DNA of 64,000 nucleotides. Origin: Chelatococcus sp. GTDB taxonomy: Bacteria; Pseudomonadota; Alphaproteobacteria; Rhizobiales; Beijerinckiaceae. The translations under genes and the position numbers were made by a program. The notes beneath the pieces are model-generated. The model was given only the letters and a program-made list of their open reading frames with translations, was not told where the DNA came from and searched no databases. This document shows positions 9,285 to 17,722 of this stretch, in pieces (within the stretch, counting starts at the first letter, position 1; each line of letters begins with the position of its first letter). The stretch lies in contig QFQY01000003.1 of NCBI GenBank assembly GCA_003248805.1, positions 51,533 through 115,532 on the forward strand. Direction: 5' to 3'.

Positions 9285-10475
9285 CTACAGCCCCGCGAGA
9301 CGGCCGATGCCGTCATGCCCATTCGCCAGCAGCCGCTCCACGCTGTTGGCGAAGACCGACAGGATCAGGTCGTCATAGCTCATCCCGTGCTCGGAAAGCC
9401 CGATGGAGACGAGGCTTGTCTTGCCCTCCTGCGGCGCCTTCAGGTCCGGCTTGGGATTGGCCTCGAGGATGAACAGGTTGCCGTCCTCGTCGGCGCGGAT
9501 GTCGAGGCGGATCAGCGTCTCCAGCCCGAATTCGGTGAAGACGGCGCGGGCGAGCTCGGACAGCCGCGCGACGGTCGCCCGATCGCGCTCGGGATCGAGC
9601 AGGCGGGCCCGCTCGCCGCTGATCGGCTTCACGTCCATCGAGGTGAAGATCTTCTCGTCGGCCTCCAGCTTGCGCTCCAGGGCCGAGAAGACGAAGGGCT
9701 GGTCGAGCATCTCCAGCACGCCGCCGCGCGCGACCGTCGGTCCGCAGACGGCGACGCAATATTCCGCACCGGCGAGATAGCGCTCGATCAGCACCGGCGC
9801 CCCGGTGGCCGTCGTCACCGCCGCGATGGCCTCGCGCAGCCGCACGATGCTGTCGACGAAGGTGACGTTGAGCGAGGCGCGCCCCGACACGGGCTTGACG
9901 ACGAACGGTCCGCGAAAGGCGCCGAAGACGCGCTGGAAACGATCGTCCTGGGAGGGGCTGAAGACCCGATCGGAGGGGCGGACGAGCAGCGATGGCGCCG
10001 TGGGAATGCCCGCGGCCACGAGCTGCTGCTTGAAGAGATGCTTGTTGTCGAGGATGCCGGCGATCAGAGGCTCATGGCCGACATAGGGCAGGCCGAGCAT
10101 CTCCATCAGGCCCGGCGTATGGGTGATGGCGGAGGAGCCCTGCACGCCGGCGGTGTTGAGCCAGGCCATATGGGCCGAGCCTTCGCGCAATTTCGTAGCC
10201 AGGTGCATGTCGTCGGCCAGCACCTCGATCGGGTGGCGGCAGCCGAGCCGCGCCATCGCGTCGGCGATGTCCTGCGCGACCGGCTTGTAGCTCTTCCACG
10301 AGCGCTGGTTGGCCGAGACGGCGAGGACCGAGCCCGGCACCGTCTTGTCGCCGCCATGGACGACCGCCAGGCGCAGGCGGCGCAGCAGCACCTCGATCTG
10401 CCGGTTGAGCGCGTGAGGAGCGGTCGGGCGCGCAGCGCGCGGCTTTTCGCGAACCGCAATGGTCTGGATGGTCAT
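9285..10475 (-). CDS. D-alanine-D-alanine ligase-like ATP-grasp protein
   Basis: A 396-residue protein with an ATP-grasp fold. The central part has GIPTAPSLLVRPSD and GPFVVKPVSGRASLNV (the ATP-contacting lysine strand), and the C-terminal part has IRLDIRADEDGNLFILEANPKPDL, where the acidic residues and Asn bind magnesium-ATP in D-Ala-D-Ala ligases. The N-terminal 90 residues are not typical of Ddl, so cell-wall ligase function is unlikely; joining of an amino acid or peptide is more plausible. I chose the ATG at 10475; an in-frame ATG at 10502 is possible. It converges on the siderophore-type importer. A shared role with it is only a guess. Confidence 0.75.
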   Translation of the reverse strand: MTIQTIAVREKPRAARPTAPHALNRQIEVLLRRLRLAVVHGGDKTVPGSVLAVSANQRSWKSYKPVAQDIADAMARLGCRHPIEVLADDMHLATKLREGSAHMAWLNTAGVQGSSAITHTPGLMEMLGLPYVGHEPLIAGILDNKHLFKQQLVAAGIPTAPSLLVRPSDRVFSPSQDDRFQRVFGAFRGPFVVKPVSGRASLNVTFVDSIVRLREAIAAVTTATGAPVLIERYLAGAEYCVAVCGPTVARGGVLEMLDQPFVFSALERKLEADEKIFTSMDVKPISGERARLLDPERDRATVARLSELARAVFTEFGLETLIRLDIRADEDGNLFILEANPKPDLKAPQEGKTSLVSIGLSEHGMSYDDLILSVFANSVERLLANGHDGIGRLAGL

Positions 10476-10704
10476 GATGGCAGGCCCCCGCGGCATAGAC
10501 ACGGCTCGAAGTCGCTTCGAAGTCGCGGGGCAGATCTACATCCGCCGGGCATGCTCGCGGGCTAACGAAGATCCTTAAGAATCCGCTCCGGCAACCCGGC
10601 GAGCAGACAGCGTGAACGAATCCCCTCCGGCATGCATCGAATGCGGTCGAATCTCCGGAGCATCGGGAACGGGCGCGCGCGTGCCCTGCCCGCCGGCTGC
10701 GCCA

Positions 10705-11940
10705 CTATTGGCCGGGCGGGTTGCCGGCCTTGCCGTCGACGCGGACGGCCCGCCCCTCGTAGTCGAACACGGTGCCCGCCGCCGCGAAGATCGAGAGTGG
10801 GATCGAGGCCCCCGCTTCCCGCACCTTGCGGAAATTGATGGACATGTCCGGCGGCGTGACGACACCGACCTTCATGCGACCGACATCGCCGCGCCCGGTC
10901 AGGATGTCGCTGGCATAGAGCGCCGCGAGCTGGGCGTTCGATTCGAAGCCGACGCCGATCGACATCATCGCGCTGTCGTCTCCGCCACGGACGATGTCGG
11001 GCACCACGCTGAGCACCGCCGCGCGACCGGCATGCGCGTTGATCGTCGCGATCTCGCGGAAGACCGAGGTGCTGCCGGTGACCCAGAACACGCTCGATCC
11101 CAGCCCGGGATCGCGCACGGACATGCGCTCGACCGCGCCCTTCACCAGTTCCGCGATCTCGGCCCTGGCATTGGCCGCATCCTTGACGACCAGCTCCAGC
11201 ACCGACAGCCCGCTTGCCCGTCCATAGTCGGCGACGGGCTTCATCTGCGTCTCGACCGCGCTGAGATTGGCCCCGTCGGCGATCACGGCGATCGCCTTGA
11301 GGTCGGGCTTCAGCTCCGCGAGATAGGCCATCTGCACGTCGATCGGCACGTTGAGCGAGGTGAACGCGAAGTTCGTGCCGGAACCGCCGTCATAGGCCTG
11401 CGCCTGTCCGAGCAGGACAGGGTCCTTCGAGCAGACGGTGACCACCGGCAGCCTGCCGCCCTTGTAGTGCTCCCACAGCCAGGCCGTGCTCTCGGAGCCC
11501 ATGGCGAGGATCAGGTCGAACCCCTCGTCATGGGCCTTGCGCAGCGCGGCCTGGCCGCGCGCATCGTCGATCTGGAAATTCACGGCCGTCAGTTCGACCG
11601 GCAGCGTCCGGTCGGCGAAGACGGAGAGCATCTTGGAGATGGCGATGTCGTAGGCGCTCGACGGGCGCGGATAGAGCACCAGCACCTTCTTCGGCGCGCT
11701 GCCGGTGTCGCGCGGCGTCACCCGGACCTCCAGCGGATTGCCCGGCGTCGGAACGATCCGCCATGCCGCCTCGGTGCCCTCCACCAGCTTGAACCAGCGC
11801 CGATAGGCCGTCTCGCCGGTCTCGGCCGCTGGCGGCATCGGCGCCTGCGCCCGCGCGGCGTCGACACGGCCCGGCAGGAACCCGTAGCCGAGCACGCCGC
11901 ACAGCGCGGCAGCGATGAGCCGTTGCGGCCTGGCCGTCAT
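10705..11940 (-). CDS. PF04392-type ABC substrate-binding protein, orphan
   Basis: A 411-residue protein with an N-terminal signal peptide (LIAAALCGVLGYGFLPG, cleavage probably near ARAQA). Its body has KKVLVLYPRPSSAYDIAISKM, GFDLILAMGSESTAWL, LPVVTVCSKDP and IAVIADGANLSA, the alternating strand-helix pattern of the periplasmic ABC_sub_bind family (PF04392). No ABC permease or ATPase adjoins it. It lies 11 bases downstream of the sensor-MFS fusion gene and is almost certainly cotranscribed with it. It may therefore present a ligand to that membrane protein rather than to an ABC importer, which is inference from gene order. Confidence 0.8.
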   Translation of the reverse strand: MTARPQRLIAAALCGVLGYGFLPGRVDAARAQAPMPPAAETGETAYRRWFKLVEGTEAAWRIVPTPGNPLEVRVTPRDTGSAPKKVLVLYPRPSSAYDIAISKMLSVFADRTLPVELTAVNFQIDDARGQAALRKAHDEGFDLILAMGSESTAWLWEHYKGGRLPVVTVCSKDPVLLGQAQAYDGGSGTNFAFTSLNVPIDVQMAYLAELKPDLKAIAVIADGANLSAVETQMKPVADYGRASGLSVLELVVKDAANARAEIAELVKGAVERMSVRDPGLGSSVFWVTGSTSVFREIATINAHAGRAAVLSVVPDIVRGGDDSAMMSIGVGFESNAQLAALYASDILTGRGDVGRMKVGVVTPPDMSINFRKVREAGASIPLSIFAAAGTVFDYEGRAVRVDGKAGNPPGQ

Positions 11941-11951
11941 GATCCGCCTCC

Positions 11952-14348
11952 TCACGCCGCCGACGCCTCGGCCCGGGCGGCCGGGGCGCTTCGCCCGAAC
12001 GACTGGAACAGCAGCGCCATCACCAGGATGGCACCGGCGATGACCGCGAAGGCGCTCCACGACACGCCGGTGACCCCGAAGATCTGCATCATCGCGAGCG
12101 GTCCGAGCACATGGCCGATGCGCTCGAACAGGCGATAGGTCGCCGCCGCGCTGGTCGGGCCGATGACGGCCGCCGCCTCGGTATCGGCGACATGCGTCAC
12201 GATCGGCGCGTTGATGAAGCCATGGGCGATTCCGACGATGATGATGCCGGCGACGACCAGCCCGGTCGTCAGCGCGCCGGCGGCCTGGCTCGCGAGCCCG
12301 GCCGCGATGCCCGCCGAGGCGAGCATGCCGAGCCCGAGCGCGCTCAGGGTCGCCCCCTGGAAGAGGAGGTCCCGCGTGTTCGCGGTGCGGTCGGCCCGCG
12401 CCGAGGCCAGTTGCGAGGCGACGATCACGGCTGCGGCATAGAGCATGGTGATCTGGCCGATGTCCTCCTTGGCATAGCCCTGCTGCGCCAGCACCAGCGG
12501 CAGGCCGAGCAGCACGGCGCCGGTCAGGATCGCCTTCGCGGGAATGCCGATCAGCAGCGCCGTGCGCGCGAAGGCGCCGTCGCGCAGCAACTGGCCGATA
12601 TCGTGCAGCAGCGAGCGCGGCCTCGCGGCTTGCACCGGGGCGGAACGGGTCGCCGGCAGCACCAGCACGACATAGAGCGCCGTGGCGACGGCCACGGCGG
12701 CCGAAAGCCGGAACACCCCGGCGGCCTCGATCGACGACACCAGCAGCGAGCCGATCGCCATGCCCGCGATCATCCCCGCCTGGAAGCCGAAGACGATGAT
12801 GCTGCCGGCGCGCGTGCGCCGTCCGGCGGCTGCGTTGGTCAGGACGAAAGCCTGCGTGCCGATGAACAGCAGGCCTTGCCCGATGCCCGAGAGAGCCCGC
12901 GCCAGCACCGCAGGCCAGAAGCCGAAATGCGTGGCCATGATCGCCATGCCGGCGGCCGATAGGCCGAGCCCGGCGATCATCAGGCTGCGCGCCGAAGCGT
13001 GCCGTTCCAGCCGGCCGGCCGCCAGCAGGGCCAGCGCGAAGGTCAGGTAGTAGGCGGTGAAGGGCAGCGAGGTCCAACCCTTCGCGAGCCCCGCCGCCGT
13101 CGCGGCCGAGCCGATCATTTGGGGCAGGAAGGCGTAGCAGAGATGCTCGCTGAACACGGCCAGGAAGAAGGCCGGCTTCAGGAGCTCGATCGCGATCGCC
13201 TTGCCCTCCTCGCCGCTCGCATCCCGGGCCGCCCGCCCGCGTCGCTGCAAGGCGCGCACGAGCCCGACGAGAAGCGCCGCGAACAGGCCGGACGCGACCA
13301 GAAGCGCGCCGAAATTCTTGGTGCTGCGCAGCACCTTCGAGAACACGACGTCGCGCGGCAGCGCCACGCGGATCTGCACCTGGCGGGCCTCCCCGCCTTC
13401 GAGATCGGCGCTGAACTCGTAATCGGTGGCGAGGCGCTCCCAGGCAGCCCCCTCCCGCGCCGGCTCGGAATGCGCGAGCACGCGACCGTCGACGATCAGG
13501 GCTGCGGCACGGATGTCGGGATTGGCGCGCCGGTAATCGGCGAGCAGAGGCCCGATGCCGGTGACGTCCCGGAAGTCGAGCCGGAAGGCGACGATGTCGT
13601 CGAGCCGCTGGGCGAGGCTGCCCGCGAGCGATCTCGCCCGGCCCTGCGCCGCGTCGGAATAGGTCGAGATCAGCGTGGCGACGACGAGCGCCGCCATCAG
13701 CGCGAAAGCGGCGATGAAGCCGAAGCCGACCCAGCGCAGGCGCGCCGGCCCGTCCCGGTGCGGAAAGAGCGCGAAGACCGCCAGGGCGAAGAGCCCGGCG
13801 GCGAGGGCGGCCCAGCCGAGCAAGGGCCGGAAAGCCCGCTCGACCTCCGCGGCGAGCGCCGCGCGCCGTGTTTCGAGCACGACATGGCCGACCCGTTCGA
13901 AGCGGTCGCTGATCGGCAGCACGGCCCGCATCGTCTCGGTCGAGACCTGCACCTCGCCCGCCCGGCCGACGGAGGCGGCAAGCGACGCATCGTCCCGCTC
14001 CGGCAGCGGGCCGGAACCGAAGATGCGCGTCCCGGCGCTGTCCTGGATCGCGATCGCCCCGATCAGCTCGTCGCCTTGCCGGATCGGATCGACCAGGGCG
14101 GAGAAACCGGCGAAATGGCGCAGCGGCAGGCCGGGACGGACAAAGGTCTCGATCGCGTTCTGCACGACCTGGCCCTGCGCCAGCATCTTCTCGGCGTGGA
14201 AGCGCTCCAGGGTCTGGCGGGCGTCGCCGAACGCGACATAGATCAGGAGCAACAGCGACAGCGCGGCGGCGAGGCCGAGCGTCGCCGCCTCCGTCGCGCG
14301 TCGCTTCAGGGATAAAACCTCGCCAGCCTCGTCCGCAGCCATCCCCAA
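11952..14348 (-). CDS. two-module sensor / major facilitator superfamily fusion protein
   Basis: A 798-residue inner-membrane protein. The last ~400 residues (about 388-790) form a 12-segment MFS transporter, with blocks such as ALSGIGQGLLFIGTQAFVL and GIAHGFINAPIVTH. The first ~370 residues are not MFS. They form two tandem units: TM about 20-40, soluble 41-175, TM about 176-196; then TM about 205-229, soluble 230-345 (ADYRRANPDIRAAALIVDGRVLAHSEPA, Cache/PAS-like in character), TM about 346-368. Both soluble parts should face the periplasm. The ATG at 14348 is followed by only a few residues before the first TM. Its partner gene encodes a PF04392 binding protein. Function could be ligand-gated transport or a transceptor. 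The domain names are my reading of pattern, not a search result. Confidence 0.75.
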   Translation of the reverse strand: MGMAADEAGEVLSLKRRATEAATLGLAAALSLLLLIYVAFGDARQTLERFHAEKMLAQGQVVQNAIETFVRPGLPLRHFAGFSALVDPIRQGDELIGAIAIQDSAGTRIFGSGPLPERDDASLAASVGRAGEVQVSTETMRAVLPISDRFERVGHVVLETRRAALAAEVERAFRPLLGWAALAAGLFALAVFALFPHRDGPARLRWVGFGFIAAFALMAALVVATLISTYSDAAQGRARSLAGSLAQRLDDIVAFRLDFRDVTGIGPLLADYRRANPDIRAAALIVDGRVLAHSEPAREGAAWERLATDYEFSADLEGGEARQVQIRVALPRDVVFSKVLRSTKNFGALLVASGLFAALLVGLVRALQRRGRAARDASGEEGKAIAIELLKPAFFLAVFSEHLCYAFLPQMIGSAATAAGLAKGWTSLPFTAYYLTFALALLAAGRLERHASARSLMIAGLGLSAAGMAIMATHFGFWPAVLARALSGIGQGLLFIGTQAFVLTNAAAGRRTRAGSIIVFGFQAGMIAGMAIGSLLVSSIEAAGVFRLSAAVAVATALYVVLVLPATRSAPVQAARPRSLLHDIGQLLRDGAFARTALLIGIPAKAILTGAVLLGLPLVLAQQGYAKEDIGQITMLYAAAVIVASQLASARADRTANTRDLLFQGATLSALGLGMLASAGIAAGLASQAAGALTTGLVVAGIIIVGIAHGFINAPIVTHVADTEAAAVIGPTSAAATYRLFERIGHVLGPLAMMQIFGVTGVSWSAFAVIAGAILVMALLFQSFGRSAPAARAEASAA

Positions 14349-14526
14349 CCCGTCGCAGCCTGTCCGCGGCAGCCGGAGCCGCCCCCTTTTCGCGCCACCC
14401 TGCCCCGGAGGCGTTTAAGATTCGGTGTCGCGCTCGCGCGCCCGGGGCTGCGAAAACACAGGCGCCATTGACCTCGCCGGCCACGGCCGGGATATGGGCC
14501 GCAGAGATCCGGCGCGGGAGCGATTC

Positions 14527-16065
14527 GTGGACGGCAGTCGATCGACGACCCCGGCGGCAATGGCCGAAGGCGCCGCGCCGGCCATGCTCGCCGCCTTTCT
14601 GACCGACTGCCGGGCGGCGATCGGCGACGCCCATGTCGCGACTGCCGAGCCCGTCCTCGCCGACTGGCGCCTCTGCACCTTTCCCTGGCCCGGCCGCCCC
14701 TTGGCGGTCGTCAGCCCGGGCACGCCGGAGCAGGCCCGGGATTGTCTGCGGCTGGCCGGGCTCCATGGCTGCCCGCTCAATCCCGTCAGCCGTGGCAGGT
14801 CATGGGGGCTGGGGTCGCGCAGCCCGCCGCGCGACGCGGTCATCCTCGACCTGTCGCGGCTGGATCGCATTCTCGATGTCGATCTCGAATTCGGCACGGT
14901 CCGCGTCGAGCCCGGCGTGACCTTCGCTCAGCTCCAGGACGAATTGACGGCCCGTGGCGCGAGCTTCCATCTTCCGGCCTTCGGCGGGCCTCCGGGCGCG
15001 AGCGTGCTCGCCAATGCGCTCGATCGCGGCGAAGGCTCCGGCGCTCATGGCGACCGCTTCGGCCAGCTCTGGGATCTCGACGTCGCGCTGACGACGGGCG
15101 AGCGCTTCCGCACCGGCCATGGCCGCTTCGGGAACGCGCGGCTCGCGCCCCTGCACGCGCGGCCAGCCGGCCCGCTTCTGGAGGGGCTGTTCAGCCAGGC
15201 GAGCTTCGGCTGCGTGCTGTCGGGCCGCCTCGGCCTGGCCGCGACGGCGCGGCATGGCTGCTATCTCGCCTTCGAGATCGGCGGCCCGGAGAAGCTCCCG
15301 GCCTTCGTCGACGCCTTCCGGGGCCTGATCCGCGACCGCGTCGTCGACGTTCACGACGCCTTCTTCTGGGACGGCGCCAAGCGCATCGCTTCGGCGGGCA
15401 TCGCCGCCGACCTCGCCACGCCCCCTCCCCCGGAAGCCTTCCGCGACTGGCTGGCGACGATCGCCCTCAGCGCCGCGCATGCGATGATGCTCGATTGCAA
15501 GAAGGCCATCGTCATCCAGACGCTGCTGCCCTTCTGCACCTCCTTCACCATCGACGAGGATGGCGAGCCCGGCTCGCGCAATTCCGGCCTGCGCGGCTTC
15601 AGCGACGGCAGCAACGTCACGAGCTGCTACTGGGCCAAGCCCGCGCTGCCGGAGGGGCCTCTCGATCCCGACCGCGACCGTTGCGGGTTTCTCTGGCTGT
15701 GCCCGGTCGTCCCGCTCGAGGGCGGCGCGCTGGCGCGGCTGGCCGAACTGACGCAGGAGGCGGCCCGCCGACACGGTACTTTCGTCATGGCCGGAGCCGA
15801 GGCTGCGAGCGAACGCGCCTGCAACGGCTATGTCTCGCTGGCCTGGGACCGCGACGAGCCCGGCGCCGACGAGCGGGCGATGGCGGCCCATGCCATGCTG
15901 GCGGAAGCCTTCGCGCAGGAAGGCTTCCATGCCTACCGCCCGACCCTGCCGGGAACCCGTGCCGCGCCGCCGACGCAGGGCGACTGGGCGCCGGTGCTGC
16001 GGCGGCTGCGGCAGGCGCTCGATCCCGCCGGCGTGCTCGCGGACGGCCGGGTGCCGGAACTCTGA
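14527..16065 (+). CDS. FAD-linked oxidase of the VAO/4-cresol dehydrogenase family
   Basis: A protein of about 512 residues with an FAD_binding_4 (PCMH) domain. LNPVSRGRSWGLGSRSPPRDAV is the pyrophosphate loop in the form used by 4-cresol dehydrogenase and vanillyl-alcohol oxidase flavoproteins, followed by ILDLSRLDRILDVDLEFGTVRVEPGVTFAQL. The C-terminal half (FLWLCPVVPLEG, ending in LRQALDPAGVLADGRVPE) matches the cap and closing segment of the family. I chose the GTG at 14527 because GGGAG lies 6 bases before it; ATGs at 14494 and 14560 are alternatives. No cytochrome subunit adjoins, so it may be an oxidase rather than a cytochrome-linked dehydrogenase. It is divergent from the sensor-MFS operon. 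Confidence 0.85.
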   Translation: MDGSRSTTPAAMAEGAAPAMLAAFLTDCRAAIGDAHVATAEPVLADWRLCTFPWPGRPLAVVSPGTPEQARDCLRLAGLHGCPLNPVSRGRSWGLGSRSPPRDAVILDLSRLDRILDVDLEFGTVRVEPGVTFAQLQDELTARGASFHLPAFGGPPGASVLANALDRGEGSGAHGDRFGQLWDLDVALTTGERFRTGHGRFGNARLAPLHARPAGPLLEGLFSQASFGCVLSGRLGLAATARHGCYLAFEIGGPEKLPAFVDAFRGLIRDRVVDVHDAFFWDGAKRIASAGIAADLATPPPPEAFRDWLATIALSAAHAMMLDCKKAIVIQTLLPFCTSFTIDEDGEPGSRNSGLRGFSDGSNVTSCYWAKPALPEGPLDPDRDRCGFLWLCPVVPLEGGALARLAELTQEAARRHGTFVMAGAEAASERACNGYVSLAWDRDEPGADERAMAAHAMLAEAFAQEGFHAYRPTLPGTRAAPPTQGDWAPVLRRLRQALDPAGVLADGRVPEL

Positions 16066-16188
16066 AGGCCGCCACGGCCGTGCGGGACACGGCAATGGCG
16101 GCCCGAAGCGGAGCGCGGCCGGACTGTGGCATCGGCCCGAAAAGTGGCCTGCGGCTTTCAGGAAAGCCGCTGCTGCAACGAGGCTTCA

Positions 16189-16225
16189 GATCATCGGACC
16201 GGCTACGCTATTCGGTCCGATGATC
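16189..16225. terminator. perfect 13-bp inverted repeat between convergent genes
   Basis: GATCATCGGACCG at 16189-16201 and its exact complement at 16213-16225 leave an 11-base loop. It lies 25 bases after the stop of the repeat protein and 123 bases after the oxidase stop. A smaller hairpin (GCGGCTTTC/GAAAGCCGC, 16151-16170) precedes it. Neither has a long T-run, so these are terminator-like or mRNA-end-stabilising structures rather than canonical terminators. Confidence 0.6.
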
Positions 16226-16250
16226 CATCACCGGGACGCAGCGGCGAAGA

Positions 16251-17450
16251 TCACCACTTCTTGGAGATCTTCTTGAAGGCTTTGCCGACCTTGTTGGCCG
16301 CGTCGCTGGCCGCCTTGGCGGCGGCATCGGCGGCGGCCTTGGCCTCGGCGGCAGCCTTGTCGGCAGCGGCCTTGGCTTCGGCGGCGGCCTTCTCGGCAGC
16401 GGCCTTCGCCTGCGCCGCAGCCTTCTCGGCCTGGGCCTTCGCCTCGGCAGCGGCCTTTTCGGCGGCGGCCTTGGCCTCGGCGGCCTGCTTCTCGGCCGCG
16501 GCCTTGGCATCCGCCGCAGCCTTTTCGGCGGCAGCCTTGCTCTCTGCGGCCGCCTTGTCGGCCGCAGCCTTGGTGTCGGCGCCGACCTTCTGCGCGGTGT
16601 CCTTGGTGCCGTCGGCGACCTTGCCGCTGACGTCCTTCACCACGGGCGCCGCCGCCTTGACGCCGTCCTGCGCATATTTCGTGTCGACGGTCATGCCGAC
16701 ATCCATCTTGACGCCGACGAGCAGCGCCACGTCGCCGCTGACGCCCATGCTGATCTTGCCGTTGTCGTAGCCCGCATTGGCGCCGCCGCCGATGCCCGCC
16801 TGCTCGCCGATGCTGGCGCCCACGCCCGTCTGGGCCGAGCCGATGTTCTTCACGCCGGCGCCCTGCGTCACGCTGGCTTCGACCGAATTGCCGGTGAAGG
16901 CGCTGCCGTCGGCGGCCGCGCCATAGGCGCCGTTGCCATGCTGAACGTTGACGCTGCCTTCAGCCATCGTGCCGACCTTGGCGGTCACTTCGCCACCGGC
17001 GCTGACATAGGCACCGCCCGCGCCGATCTTGCCTTCTGCCGCCACCGTTCCATAGGCGAGCGAGCCGGCCTGAGCGCTGGCGCCGGTCTCGTTGGCGGTG
17101 TGGTGCACCTCGGCGCCCACGCCGGCCTTGACGCCGACCTCGGCCGAGATCGAGCCGCTGGCGGGGCCGGCGCTGCCGTGAACCTCGCCGCCGGCGCTCG
17201 CCTGCATGCCCGAGGAGAAGCCGTAGCTGCCGCCGCCCGAGGTGATCGACGTCCCGGCGGAAGCCGAAGCGTAGCCGGAAGCTCCGTTCTGCGCGTTGCC
17301 GGTGCTGTCGGCGACCGCCGCCATGGCGACGCCGGAATGCATGCCGTCATCCGTCTTGGTCTGGGCGGCACCGCCCGAGACGACCTTCAGGACATGCGCC
17401 GGCAGCGCGTCTTCGTACTGGTTGAGCTTCAGAGCCGTCTTGCGAGCCAT
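16251..17450 (-). CDS. double-glycine-leader Gly/Ala-rich protein with 11-residue helix repeats (predicted exporter substrate)
   Basis: A 399-residue protein without cysteine. Residues 1-27 read as a bacteriocin-type leader ending LPAHVLKVVSGG, with cleavage expected after G27. Residues 28-255 are rich in Gly, Ala, Ser and Val with recurring short motifs (ASAGGEV, SAGGEVTAK, VGASIGEQ). Residues 294-381 are eight 11-residue repeats close to KAAAEKAAAEA, predicting a long charged helix, and the end is KVGKAFKKISKKW, cationic and amphipathic. GGGGA lies 8 bases before the ATG. The gene follows the NHLM-type exporter genes in the same orientation, 272 bases downstream. I infer that the C39 peptidase exporter removes the leader and secretes it. 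Role (toxin, adhesin, matrix or desiccation-type protein) is unknown. Confidence 0.8.
   Translation of the reverse strand: MARKTALKLNQYEDALPAHVLKVVSGGAAQTKTDDGMHSGVAMAAVADSTGNAQNGASGYASASAGTSITSGGGSYGFSSGMQASAGGEVHGSAGPASGSISAEVGVKAGVGAEVHHTANETGASAQAGSLAYGTVAAEGKIGAGGAYVSAGGEVTAKVGTMAEGSVNVQHGNGAYGAAADGSAFTGNSVEASVTQGAGVKNIGSAQTGVGASIGEQAGIGGGANAGYDNGKISMGVSGDVALLVGVKMDVGMTVDTKYAQDGVKAAAPVVKDVSGKVADGTKDTAQKVGADTKAAADKAAAESKAAAEKAAADAKAAAEKQAAEAKAAAEKAAAEAKAQAEKAAAQAKAAAEKAAAEAKAAADKAAAEAKAAADAAAKAASDAANKVGKAFKKISKKW
16308..16571 (-). repeat. eight tandem 33-bp units encoding 11-residue Ala/Lys/Glu repeats
   Basis: This in-frame array spans codons 294-381 of the predicted exporter substrate. 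Each 33-bp unit encodes a variant of KAAAEKAAAEA; substitutions are mostly E/D, A/Q and A/S. Eleven-residue periodicity is known from LEA-type proteins and right-handed coiled coils. The last unit is degenerate (KAAADAAAKAA). Unit number may vary between strains by slippage. Confidence 0.85.
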
Positions 17451-17672
17451 TGTCTTGTCCCCACAGCCAAAGTTGACTGAGCGGAACCTAGCGAGGCCGC
17501 AATTGCCGTTTCCTTAGAATCCCCGGTTAAAGAACCTTGAAATTCCGTTTGCTGAACAAAGGCTTATCCCGAAACGTCAATTGAGATGCAGGCCTCCTCG
17601 CGCCGGTCGCCCGCAAGGGAACAGGCTCGGCCCGGCCTCGGTCGGCGAAGCGGATTCGTCCCCGAAACGGCC

Positions 17673-17698
17673 GAAGCCGCCGGTTTCCCGGCGGCTTC
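17673..17698. terminator. 11-bp stem hairpin between exporter operon and its predicted substrate gene
   Basis: GAAGCCGCCGG (17673-17683) pairs exactly with 17688-17698 around a TTTC loop. It sits 25 bases beyond the stop of the second ABC exporter gene and 223 bases before the start of the substrate gene. No T-run follows. It could end or weaken transcription from the exporter operon so that the substrate gene depends on its own promoter in 17451-17670. Confidence 0.6.
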
Positions 17699-17722
17699 GC
17701 GTCTGGCCCGGCCCTCTCGGCC

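Noticed and set aside
10705..14766. A single 1353-codon leftward frame covering the PF04392 gene and the MFS region
   Set aside because: Only the last 411 codons are a real protein. The rest is another frame of the sensor-MFS gene, whose true frame is clear from its membrane segments.
16308..16571. The 33-bp tandem array as a possible CRISPR or minisatellite
   Set aside because: The units are contiguous without spacers, in frame and degenerate at codon level. It is a coding repeat.
17451..17670. A further small precursor peptide gene between exporter and cargo
   Set aside because: I looked for a short frame with a double-glycine leader and ribosome site on both strands and saw none that was convincing.
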